Source: Komagataeibacter rhaeticus (GTDB taxonomy: Bacteria; Pseudomonadota; Alphaproteobacteria; Acetobacterales; Acetobacteraceae). From it: 49,146 nucleotides of DNA. The stretch covers positions 1-49,146 of the forward strand of contig NZ_NKTZ01000016.1 of NCBI RefSeq assembly GCF_003207855.1, in the 5' to 3' direction. Below, in pieces: positions 35,115 to 42,418 of this stretch. The position numbers and the translations under genes are program-made. A model generated the notes under the pieces. That model saw only the letters and a program-made list of their open reading frames with translations, did no database searches and was not told where the DNA came from. How positions within the stretch are numbered: position 1 is the stretch's first letter; each line of letters begins with the position of its first letter.

Positions 35115-35177
35115 CCTCCCCTTCTCGCCAGTGTTGTCCCGGCGAATGCCCCCTCGCCGGGCAGTCGTGCATTTTCC

Positions 35178-35206
35178 TTGTGACCATTATGGTCCCGTGA
35201 TATAAG
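35178..35206 (+). promoter_or_regulatory. higBA promoter with operator palindrome
   Basis: TTGTGA (35178-35183) and TATAAG (35201-35206) are 17 bases apart. Between them lies the palindrome GACCAT-T-ATGGTC (35182-35194). Transcription would begin near 35213, two bases before the higB ATG, so the message would be almost leaderless. The palindrome is the natural site for autorepression by HigA. Confidence 0.6.
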
Positions 35207-35214
35207 GTCAATCA

Positions 35215-35538
35215 ATGAGGATCATCGCCCGCCGCACGCTGAGAGAGTTCGTCGACAGTCTGGCGGGCCAGAAAGACCAGCCGGCCGTCAAGACGGCGCT
35301 GGACGCCTGGTTCGCCGAAGTCGGCAGGGCCGCCTGGATGAGCACCGCCGATGTGAAGCGGCTCTATGCCACGGCGAGCATCGTCAGCGCGGAGCGGATC
35401 GTCTTCAACATCAAGGGCAACGCCTATCGCCTGGTCGTGGCGGTCGATTTCGAGAAGAGCATCGTTTGGATCAAATGGATCGGCACACACAAGGCGTATG
35501 ACAGGATCGACGTGACGGAGGTGGAGCATGACGGCTGA
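35215..35538 (+). CDS. higB: HigB-type mRNA interferase toxin
   Basis: A 107-residue RelE/HigB-superfamily toxin: MRIIARRTLREFV, then AWMSTADVKRLYATASIVSAERIVFNIKGNAYRLVVAVDFEKSIVWIKWIGTHKAYD. The KGNxYRL and WIGTHKxYD blocks are characteristic. It cleaves ribosome-bound mRNA when free of antitoxin. The toxin-first order and the 11-base overlap with the antitoxin gene are the normal HigBA layout. It probably stabilises the element. Confidence 0.93.
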   Translation: MRIIARRTLREFVDSLAGQKDQPAVKTALDAWFAEVGRAAWMSTADVKRLYATASIVSAERIVFNIKGNAYRLVVAVDFEKSIVWIKWIGTHKAYDRIDVTEVEHDG

Positions 35539-35908
35539 TCTGAAACCCATCCGCAACGAAGCGGATTACGATGCAGCACTCGACGAGGTCGGTCGCCTGT
35601 GGGGTGCGAAGAGCGGTACGCCGAACGGCGACCGCCTCGACGTGCTGGCGACGCTGATCGACGCCTATGAGGCGAAGCACCATCCGATCGACCCGCCCGA
35701 TCCGGTCGAGGCGATCCGCTTCCGCATGGAGCAGCAGGGCCTCACGCGCAAGGATCTGGAGCCGATGATCGGCCCGCGCAACCGGGTGGCGGACGTGCTG
35801 AACCGCAAGCGCGGCCTGTCGATCGACATGATCCGCCAGTTGCATGACGGCCTCGGCATCTCGGCCGAGGTGCTGATCCGGCCCAGCCGGATGGACAAGG
35901 TCGCCTGA
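35528..35908 (+). CDS. higA: HigA-type antitoxin
   Basis: This 126-residue protein has a DUF-like N-terminus (LKPIRNEADYDAALDEVGRLW) followed by a helix-turn-helix: PVEAIRFRMEQQGLTRKDLEPMIGPRNRVADVLNRKRGLSIDMIRQLHDGLGISAEVLI. It neutralises HigB and should bind the palindrome in front of higB. The recombinase gene starts 15 bases downstream, so it may share this transcript. Confidence 0.93.
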   Translation: MTADLKPIRNEADYDAALDEVGRLWGAKSGTPNGDRLDVLATLIDAYEAKHHPIDPPDPVEAIRFRMEQQGLTRKDLEPMIGPRNRVADVLNRKRGLSIDMIRQLHDGLGISAEVLIRPSRMDKVA

Positions 35909-35922
35909 TAAGGAACATCCCC

Positions 35923-37620
35923 ATGACCCGCGTCGCCCTGTATGCCCGCTACTCGTCCGACAACCAGCGCGACGCCTCGATCGAGGACCAGTTCCGCATC
36001 TGCCGGGAACACGCGAAGCGCGAGAAATGGAAGGTCATCGGTGCCTACAAGGATGCGGGTATCTCCGGCGCCAGCATGATCCTGCGTCCAGGTATCCAGA
36101 CCCTGTTGCAGGATGCCCAGGCCGGACGCTTCGACATCGTGCTGGCCGAGGCACTGGATCGCATCTCGCGCGACCAGGCGGACGTGGCCACACTGTTCAA
36201 GCACCTGAAATTCGCGGGCGTACCGATCGTCACCCTGGCCGAAGGCGAGATAAGCGAACTCCATGTCGGCCTCAAGGGCACGATGAATGCCCTCTTTCTC
36301 AAAGACCTGGCGGCCAAGACCCATCGCGGCCTGCGCGGCCGGGTCGAGGACGGCAAATCCGGCGGTGGGCTGTGCTACGGCTATCGTGTCGTCCGCCAGT
36401 TCGACGCCAAAGGCGAACAGATCCGGGGCGACCGCGAGATCGACGCGCATCAGGCGGAGATCGTCCGCCGCATCTTCTGTGACTTCGCCGCCGGCATCGG
36501 CCCGCGCGCCATTGCCAAAGCCCTCAACGACCAGGGCATCGCTGGTCCCGAGGGCAAGTTGTGGAGCGACACCACCATCCGGGGCCATGTGAAGCGTGGC
36601 ACCGGCATCATCAACAATGAGCTGTATATCGGTCGGCTGGTCTGGAACCGTCAGCGCTATGTCAAAGACCCGTCCACGGGCAAGCGTGTCTCGCGTCTGA
36701 ATCCGGAATCAGAATGGGTGGTAACAGAGGTTCCCGATCTACGGATCGTCGATGACGCATTGTGGCAGGCGACCAAAGCGCGCCAGAGCGTCATTGCCGA
36801 GAAATACGTCAACGTCACCGAGGCCGTGCGGGCGCATCACAAGCGGAACCGGCTGAATGGCACACGTCGGCCGAAATCGCTCCTGTCGGGTCTGCTGTTC
36901 TGCGGCCAGTGCGGTGGTCCCTACACGCTGCGCGGTTCCGACCGTTTCGCCTGCTCATCCCACGTCACCAATGGTTCCTGCACCAACAGCCGGACCATCC
37001 CCCGCCCCGACCTGGAACGCCGGGTACTCTCCGGGCTGAAGGATCGGATGATGGCGCCGGAGATCGCGGCCGAGGCGATGCGCGCCTATGCCGAGGAGAC
37101 CAACCGACTCAACCGCGAGCGCCGCTCCAACGCCGATGTCTGGCAGGTCGAACAGGTGAAAGTCGAGAAACAGATCCGGGGCATCATTGAGGCTATCAAG
37201 GAGGGCATGTTCCATCCCAGCATGAAGGCGGAGATGGATACGCTCGAAGCCCGCAAAGCAGAGTTGACGACCCTCCTGTCCGACGTTCCCGAGGATGTGC
37301 CGGACCTGCTGCCGAGTGCCTCGGCAATCTATGCCCGCAAGGTCGGCCGTCTGACCGACGCCCTCAACCGCCCCGAGGAACGGCTGGAAGCAGCCGAGGC
37401 ACTGCGGGCGCTGATCGAGAAGGTCGTGCTGACACCCGGCCCGAACCGGGGCGAGATCGACGCCATGCTGTATGGGGAATTGGGCACGATCCTGAGCTGG
37501 ATCGAGCAGCAAGCCATTGAAAAGGCTGAAAAAAGAAACACTCCCGGAGCTGGCCTCACGGGAGTGTCGGTATCAGTGGTTGCGGGGGCAGGATTTGAAC
37601 CTGCGGCCTTCAGGTTATGA
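35923..37620 (+). CDS. Large serine recombinase
   Basis: This 565-residue recombinase has the resolvase catalytic domain at residues 1-150: RVALYARYSSDNQRDASIEDQ with the nucleophile Ser at 11 or 12, and ALDRISRDQADVATL. A recombinase domain follows (LCYGYRVV, AIAKALNDQGIAGP), then a zinc ribbon (LLFCGQCGGPYTLRG, with later CSSH and C) and a C-terminal coiled coil. The last residues, VVAGAGFEPAAFRL, are encoded by the tRNA-fMet fragment at 37577-37620. The reading frame therefore runs into an attachment site and its natural C-terminus is altered. It may be the integrase of the conjugative element or a separate insertion. Confidence 0.92.
   Translation: MTRVALYARYSSDNQRDASIEDQFRICREHAKREKWKVIGAYKDAGISGASMILRPGIQTLLQDAQAGRFDIVLAEALDRISRDQADVATLFKHLKFAGVPIVTLAEGEISELHVGLKGTMNALFLKDLAAKTHRGLRGRVEDGKSGGGLCYGYRVVRQFDAKGEQIRGDREIDAHQAEIVRRIFCDFAAGIGPRAIAKALNDQGIAGPEGKLWSDTTIRGHVKRGTGIINNELYIGRLVWNRQRYVKDPSTGKRVSRLNPESEWVVTEVPDLRIVDDALWQATKARQSVIAEKYVNVTEAVRAHHKRNRLNGTRRPKSLLSGLLFCGQCGGPYTLRGSDRFACSSHVTNGSCTNSRTIPRPDLERRVLSGLKDRMMAPEIAAEAMRAYAEETNRLNRERRSNADVWQVEQVKVEKQIRGIIEAIKEGMFHPSMKAEMDTLEARKAELTTLLSDVPEDVPDLLPSASAIYARKVGRLTDALNRPEERLEAAEALRALIEKVVLTPGPNRGEIDAMLYGELGTILSWIEQQAIEKAEKRNTPGAGLTGVSVSVVAGAGFEPAAFRL
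37577..37620 (-). repeat. tRNA-fMet 3' fragment, attachment-site core
   Basis: On the minus strand this reads from the anticodon loop (CTCATAACCTGAAG) through the T arm (GCAGGTTCAAATCCTGC) to CCCCGCAACCA. This matches the 3' half of initiator tRNA. Right of 37620 the anticodon stem can no longer pair and no D arm is found, so this is not a functional tRNA. A break in the anticodon loop is typical of tyrosine-integrase attachment sites. The intact gene should lie beyond the right edge. Confidence 0.75.
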
Positions 37621-37794
37621 GTTTGTAGGCAAGAGCTACGCCCTGCCACGAAATTCCCCGACGCATCCCGAAGAACCACTACTATCCTATTATTTTAATT
37701 GAATAAGTCGTTCATTTTGGCTCTTCTGTCTACGCTTACTCACGCTGACGTTTCAATCCCATTTGCATCCTATACGCATCCTGTGGAGGCAGCC

Positions 37795-38964
37795 ATGCCC
37801 CGGATATCAAAGCGCATAATCGCCACCCTCCAGCCTGCTGAGAAGGACTACATCGTCTGGGACGATCAGGTCGCCGGCTTCGCCCTGCGGGTCTGGCCTT
37901 CGGGTCGGATGAGCTACGTGGTTCATTATCGAGCCAATGGCCGGTTCCGACGTTATACGATCGGCCATCATGGTCCCTGGACGGCAGACAAAGCACGCGA
38001 TGAAGCGATTAAAATCCTCGCTCGTGTGAAAGACGGCAACGACCCAAACACCGAACGCGGCGAAGAGCGGACCTCCCCCACAATCAGTCAGTTCTGCAAG
38101 ACTTTCATTGAACGGCATGTAAAGACGCATCTGAAATCAACCACACAAGCCGAATATCAACGCGCGATTGACCTGTTCATTATAAAAAAAATTGGCAGCC
38201 GGATGGTGGCCACCCTGACCCACTCGGATGTGGTCGCATTCCACCACGCCTATCGCCATATCCCGTATCAGGCGAACCGGACTCTGGGTGTGCTGTCGAA
38301 AATGTTCTCTCTGGCAATCCTCTGGGGTGTGCGGACAGACAACGTCAATCCATGCAGGGGCGTGAAACGCTATAAGGAGCAGAAGCGCGAGCGCTACCTC
38401 ACAACAGAAGAACATCAGCGTCTTGGCAAAGCACTCGACGACGGCCGTTCCGCAATGCCGGAAGCCGTCAACGCGTTCCAACTCCTGCTTTTAACCGGTT
38501 GCCGCCTGCGGGAAATCCAACGTCTGAAATGGGAATATGTTTTTCTGGACGAAGGGATAATCAGATTACCTGACAGCAAAAATGGTGCCCGCACGGTTCA
38601 GTTGGGCGAGAGTGCGATCGGCTTGCTTGGAGACATCACGCGGGTTGAGGGCAATCCCTATGTCATCACGGGACGGAAAGACGGTGGTCACCTGACCGAT
38701 CTGGAGAAGCCGTGGCGGCGCATCCGAAAGGAAGCCGGGCTGCATGATGTCCGCATTCACGATCTCCGCCATTCCTTTGCATCCGATGCGCTGGAACTCG
38801 GCGAGGATCTGGTCATGATCGGGAAACTGCTGGGTCATCGCGATCTCAAATCGACCGCACGTTATGCTCACCTCAAGAAAGAACCAATCCAGCGTGCAGT
38901 CAAAGGGATCGATTTGAAAATTTTTACGGCACTTGTTTCAGGAGGCAGCGAGAGCAACATCTGA
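37795..38964 (+). CDS. int: Tyrosine integrase (P4-like, DUF4102-type N-terminus)
   Basis: This 389-residue integrase has an arm-binding N-terminus (IIATLQPAEKDYIVWDDQVAGFALRVWPSG), a SAM-like core-binding domain (about residues 100-190) and the catalytic domain. The catalytic Arg is in LLTGCRLREIQRLKW, Lys in PDSKNGARTV, HDLRHSFAS holds H-x-x-R, LGHRD the next His, and TARYAHL the nucleophile Tyr. All six residues are present. GGAGG precedes the ATG at 37795. It starts 174 bases from the tRNA fragment and reads away from it, so it probably integrated the copper island to its right. Confidence 0.95.
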   Translation: MPRISKRIIATLQPAEKDYIVWDDQVAGFALRVWPSGRMSYVVHYRANGRFRRYTIGHHGPWTADKARDEAIKILARVKDGNDPNTERGEERTSPTISQFCKTFIERHVKTHLKSTTQAEYQRAIDLFIIKKIGSRMVATLTHSDVVAFHHAYRHIPYQANRTLGVLSKMFSLAILWGVRTDNVNPCRGVKRYKEQKRERYLTTEEHQRLGKALDDGRSAMPEAVNAFQLLLLTGCRLREIQRLKWEYVFLDEGIIRLPDSKNGARTVQLGESAIGLLGDITRVEGNPYVITGRKDGGHLTDLEKPWRRIRKEAGLHDVRIHDLRHSFASDALELGEDLVMIGKLLGHRDLKSTARYAHLKKEPIQRAVKGIDLKIFTALVSGGSESNI

Positions 38965-39322
38965 ACACGTCAATTATGCCCTGCCTCACAGAACTATTTT
39001 TAAAAATACCTAAAAATATATTCGGCTTTGTTGCACAATTCACTGATTGGTCGTGCTGAACGCTCTTATGTTTTTTGTTATACGACCGCCTAAGTGATTG
39101 AGGTTCCGAGCGTTGTGAAGCGGTTAAAAGTAGCAACGTGGATGTGAACTTCGGCGATCTTCCACGTATTTGCGAAACAAAGCCGCCGCCAAGCCAAAAT
39201 GGGCTCTTCAAGCATCCTGGTAGGAATGCCTGCCATGTGTGTGCAATATCGGGTTGACAGGCTCGCAACCATAATGGATTTTATAAAAAGTCTACCGTGA
39301 CAGGAGCATATGTTTTCAAAAG
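38965..39322. other. Intergenic region without a gene
   Basis: No convincing coding frame is present in these 358 bases. It contains the 161-base inverted-repeat segment described separately and a TTGACA at 39254-39259 without a good -10 partner. The minus-strand frame through here shows no family resemblance. Confidence 0.5.
39024..39184. repeat. 161-bp segment with 9-bp inverted ends, possible IS remnant
   Basis: GGCTTTGTT at 39024-39032 is inverted as AACAAAGCC at 39176-39184. The left end, GGCTTTGTTGCACAA, resembles IS5-type terminal sequences. The inside has no transposase frame. No target duplication is visible. It may be a deletion derivative or a chance repeat. Confidence 0.35.
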
Positions 39323-39814
39323 ATGGCCCATGCCATACATCCTGCGCCCCGCTCTTCATTGAGCCGCTGGTTTCTGGTCGCGTTCACGCTCATGGGCTTT
39401 CTGGGGCAACTCCTGATCCAGAGTCAGGCAATGCCGGGAGAAATGCCTCGTGCTACCATCCTGCGCCTGACAGGCATTGATATCGCTCCACATCTTTATC
39501 ACACGCCACATAAGCACTCCGTCTGTGCGGATATGCCTGGCATGACAATGGACAATGTGACGCAGGCTGTGTCAGCCGACAATGAGGGCGACCACGACCA
39601 CATGTCCGGGCATCCTTCTCATCACGATGGAAGCTGTCCGTTATGCCCCCTCCTGCACCTGCCAGTATTCCTGTTCACAGCTCTCGTGATCTTGCTGGCA
39701 CTGGCGTTTATTCGTTGGCAACGCCACGTCAACATCGTTAACCCCCGTGCTCCACCTGTCATCACACTTGGTGTTCCTTTCTCCTGTGGCCCCCCTGTGT
39801 CTGCGGTCTTCTAG
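39323..39814 (+). CDS. DUF2946-like His/Cys-rich envelope protein
   Basis: This 163-residue protein has an N-terminal hydrophobic segment (WFLVAFTLMGFLGQLLI), a long His/Met/Asp-rich stretch (PHLYHTPHKHSVCADMPGMTMD, then GDHDHMSGHPSHHDGSCPLCPLLHL) and a second membrane segment (LFTALVILLALAFI). The CPLC pair after a His-rich loop is typical of DUF2946 proteins, which are often found beside TonB-dependent copper receptors. It probably binds copper at the envelope. The start uses MAHAIHPAP; an alternative start is not supported. Confidence 0.75.
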   Translation: MAHAIHPAPRSSLSRWFLVAFTLMGFLGQLLIQSQAMPGEMPRATILRLTGIDIAPHLYHTPHKHSVCADMPGMTMDNVTQAVSADNEGDHDHMSGHPSHHDGSCPLCPLLHLPVFLFTALVILLALAFIRWQRHVNIVNPRAPPVITLGVPFSCGPPVSAVF

Positions 39815-39959
39815 CGCCCGCAGGCCGTTTAAGCTGTCATTCATCGACCGTACGCGTTCACTTAACGCATAGTGCGTCGCTGACGTCATAAACTAATGAC
39901 GAAAAAGACAATGACCGTCCTGCTGGCTGAACGATATTCTCAGCTCAGGATCAGCTTCC

Positions 39960-42140
39960 ATGTCTTCGACACATGTTTGCGCACACACGTTCCATCGCGC
40001 GCACTTACTTTCTGCCGCCGCAATTTTTCTTATCCCGTCCTTCGCGGCGCATGCCAATGAACTGCCCGGAAAAGAGCGTGAGAGTGCCGCATCAACCAGG
40101 CAGGCGGCGATTAAAAAAACTCCGGAACAGTCATCACGAAACACGTCAAAACAACTCGGCGCTCACGTAAAAACAGGAGCAGCCGTCCCTATATCCAGCA
40201 ACGCAGCTGAGCGGCTCGTTGTCACAGCCACGCGAACGCCACAGCAGATCCAGGACGTTCCCGCCTCGGTCAGCCTGATAACACGTCAGGACATCCAAAT
40301 GAGGCAATCTTCCACGATTTCAGATGCCCTCAATCGCTTGCCTGATGTCGATATGGTCGGCACGGCGCGTATGGAAGGTCAGGTTCCCCAAATCCGTGGG
40401 TTTGCGGGACGCGAGATCATTTTGATGGTCGATGGCGCACGGCGTAATTGGGATTCCCAAGGGATTGAAGCGCCGCTTTATATCGATCCCGCCTTTATCC
40501 AGAGTGTAGAAGTTGTCGCCGGATCAGCGTCCACTCTTTATGGAACAGGTGGTCTCGGCGGAGTTATGTCAATTAAGACTATTGACGCAAAGTCCCTTCT
40601 GAAACCGGGTCAAGGCTTGGGCGGAGAAATTGATGGCGGCTATCAAAGCGCCAACGGAAATGGGAAGGGATCAGCAAAAATATACGGAAAATGGGGCAAG
40701 TTCGATGCGCTTCTTGCTTATTCTGGGCAAACCTTCAACTCGATACGATTAGGGGGCGGCGAGAGACTTTCACCCAATGACGGGCAAAGCCACAGCGCAC
40801 TACTTAAACTTGGATATGACATCAATGACCGAATTAGAATAGATTTTGGTCAGCAATTTTATCTTGATGAAAACTATAGATCTTCAGTGCCACAAAAAGG
40901 TCCTTCCACTTACCACTGTTCTACCTGCCAAGAGCAAAATGTCCGACAGGACGAGTCAACATTGCACCTCACAACACGTAACGAGCAAGGCGAGGAAGAT
41001 GGAAGGCTGACCCTTTACAGAACGAAAATGGCCTCAAAGCAGGTGCCGAACAGCATGGACTCTAATGGCGGGTCCACTGTCCTTGAGACCTATGGTTTCG
41101 ACTTACAAAAATCATACTTTCGTAATTTCGGATTGTTTGGAAGACATAAATTTACTGGAGGCGTAAATTACTACCGCGATTTTTATACGTACACCACATC
41201 TGGTTCAAATACACCCAACGCACAACAGCAGGTATATGGGGTTTACGGGCAAGATGAAATAAAATTTCGCCACCATGTCACTCTTTCCCCTAGCTTGCGT
41301 TACGATAGATACAATACCTTTCCTGAACACGGGAAAGGTCTCTCAAATAGCTCAAACGGTGCTATTCTTCCAAAAATAACATTATCGTGGCAACCAACAC
41401 GCGAATGGATGATATATCTCAGTTGGGGGAAAGCTTATAATGCTCCCACCCCAGCGCAAAGCGACATGGATTTGACAGGCAATCAATGGTTCGCAAATTT
41501 TGTTTCTAACAAAAATCTAAAACCCGAATCTGCCAAAACATACGAAGGCGGATTTACTTATACAAAGAGCGCACTGTTTAGCGAGCACGATCGTGCGAGC
41601 GTCCGCGCTACAGGTTTTTACGAAGACGTAACCAATCTCATTCAAGAAGTTGCTATCGGGCGTTTTAATGGAAAATATGGGAAAAACAGACCCATTTATC
41701 AATATCAGAACGTTGGACACGCCACACGTTACGGTATTGAGCTACATAGTAATTACGACATAGGAAACTGGGGGTTTGATCTGAGCTTCAGCCACATAAG
41801 AGTCACAAACGCTCGGACCGGTGCTGGGTTGTACTCGCCTCCAGATAAAGTTGCCGCTGATATGCGTTACCGTTTTCCGAACATCGGACTGACTTTAATG
41901 TACAGCCTCATGGCCGTAGACGCTCAGAACTACGATGCAACTATTATTCGTCGGCGTCCCGGCTATATGGTGCACGACATACTCGCAACCTGGGCACCTC
42001 CTCGCAAGCCTTGGCGAATTAATTTTGCTGTTACCAACTTATTCGACAAGGAATACAGTATGTATAAAATGGCTTCCACAAACGTTGATTTTCCTGAAGT
42101 AGGTCGCAGCTTTCGCTTTGATCTATCATATAGATTTTGA
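39960..42140 (+). CDS. TonB-dependent receptor, probable copper-methanobactin importer
   Basis: A 726-residue outer-membrane receptor. A signal peptide (LLSAAAIFLIPSFAAHA) is followed by a linker and a TonB-box-like ERLVVTATRTP at about residue 85. A plug follows (DVPASVSLITRQDIQ, LNRLPDVDM, QIRGFAGREIILMVDGARR, VEVVAGSASTLYGTGGLGGVM), and then a 22-strand-type barrel ending in RSFRFDLSYRF with the terminal Phe. The barrel is of the haem/siderophore class. It lacks the FecA-like signalling domain that I recall in some methanotroph MbnT proteins. Position next to mbnABC makes recapture of the copper-loaded peptide its likely job. Confidence 0.85.
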   Translation: MSSTHVCAHTFHRAHLLSAAAIFLIPSFAAHANELPGKERESAASTRQAAIKKTPEQSSRNTSKQLGAHVKTGAAVPISSNAAERLVVTATRTPQQIQDVPASVSLITRQDIQMRQSSTISDALNRLPDVDMVGTARMEGQVPQIRGFAGREIILMVDGARRNWDSQGIEAPLYIDPAFIQSVEVVAGSASTLYGTGGLGGVMSIKTIDAKSLLKPGQGLGGEIDGGYQSANGNGKGSAKIYGKWGKFDALLAYSGQTFNSIRLGGGERLSPNDGQSHSALLKLGYDINDRIRIDFGQQFYLDENYRSSVPQKGPSTYHCSTCQEQNVRQDESTLHLTTRNEQGEEDGRLTLYRTKMASKQVPNSMDSNGGSTVLETYGFDLQKSYFRNFGLFGRHKFTGGVNYYRDFYTYTTSGSNTPNAQQQVYGVYGQDEIKFRHHVTLSPSLRYDRYNTFPEHGKGLSNSSNGAILPKITLSWQPTREWMIYLSWGKAYNAPTPAQSDMDLTGNQWFANFVSNKNLKPESAKTYEGGFTYTKSALFSEHDRASVRATGFYEDVTNLIQEVAIGRFNGKYGKNRPIYQYQNVGHATRYGIELHSNYDIGNWGFDLSFSHIRVTNARTGAGLYSPPDKVAADMRYRFPNIGLTLMYSLMAVDAQNYDATIIRRRPGYMVHDILATWAPPRKPWRINFAVTNLFDKEYSMYKMASTNVDFPEVGRSFRFDLSYRF

Positions 42141-42161
42141 CAATCGCCAGGAGGTTATTCT

Positions 42162-42221
42162 GAAATAAATCAAATTATTACACGTAATTCCATTGATTTA
42201 TTTCCTGTTTTTATGTATAAT
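42162..42221 (+). promoter_or_regulatory. mbnA promoter with perfect 12-bp inverted repeat
   Basis: GAAATAAATCAA (42162-42173) is inverted exactly as TTGATTTATTTC (42193-42204) across 19 bases. The right arm begins with TTGATT, a -35 hexamer placed 17 bases before a perfect TATAAT at 42216-42221. A dimeric regulator bound to the repeat would cover the -35. Transcription should start near 42228, about 38 bases before mbnA. Confidence 0.7.
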
Positions 42222-42265
42222 TAGACGCCGCATAGAATGTCTATTGTGGTTACTGGAGGTATGAA

Positions 42266-42364
42266 ATGGCTATTACTATAACTATACTTAAAACCAAACA
42301 AATTTCTGTACCTGTCCGGGCCGGACTGCAGTGTGGTTCGGGTGTCTGCGGTTATAACGCTTAA
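42266..42364 (+). CDS. mbnA: Methanobactin precursor peptide MbnA
   Basis: A 32-codon gene. It starts at ATG 42266, 5 bases after GGAGGT, and ends TAA 42362-42364. The leader begins MAITITILKTKQ and runs through ISVPVRAGL, a Lys-containing hydrophobic leader ending in a short R-A segment. The core is QCGSGVCGYNA. It aligns with the Methylosinus trichosporium OB3b precursor, whose leader ends RAAA and whose core is LCGSCYPCSCM; both cores are 11 residues. The two Cys (23 and 28), preceded by Gln and Val, would become the two oxazolone-thioamide pairs. The extra Cys pair that forms the OB3b disulfide is absent. It is followed by mbnB and mbnC, which is diagnostic. Confidence 0.9.
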   Translation: MAITITILKTKQISVPVRAGLQCGSGVCGYNA

Positions 42365-42373
42365 AACAATACA

Positions 42374-42401
42374 GAGACTGGCGCCTTTCCGCGCCAGTCT
42401 C
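42374..42401 (+). promoter_or_regulatory. Hairpin between mbnA and mbnB
   Basis: GAGACTGGCGC (42374-42384) pairs perfectly with GCGCCAGTCTC (42391-42401) around a 6-base loop. No T-run follows, so it is not a full intrinsic terminator. It starts 9 bases after the mbnA stop and ends 10 bases before the mbnB ribosome site. It probably stabilises the mbnA message or reduces read-through, giving more peptide than enzyme. Confidence 0.7.
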
Positions 42402-42418
42402 GCCCTAGGAGGTATACG

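Noticed and set aside
37577-37660. A complete tRNA gene on the minus strand
   Set aside because: Only the anticodon loop to the 3' end matches; the anticodon stem cannot pair and no D arm is present.
37517-37702. Separate small gene over the tRNA fragment
   Set aside because: It overlaps the end of the recombinase and the attachment core; its residues are tRNA sequence read in another frame.
39090-39359. Minus-strand 89-residue frame as a transposase fragment
   Set aside because: No DDE motif or family resemblance could be seen; it overlaps the start of the DUF2946 gene.
42261-42281. ATG at 42261 as mbnA start
   Set aside because: It gives only six codons before TAA; the ATG at 42266 has a well-spaced GGAGGT and opens the Cys-containing peptide.
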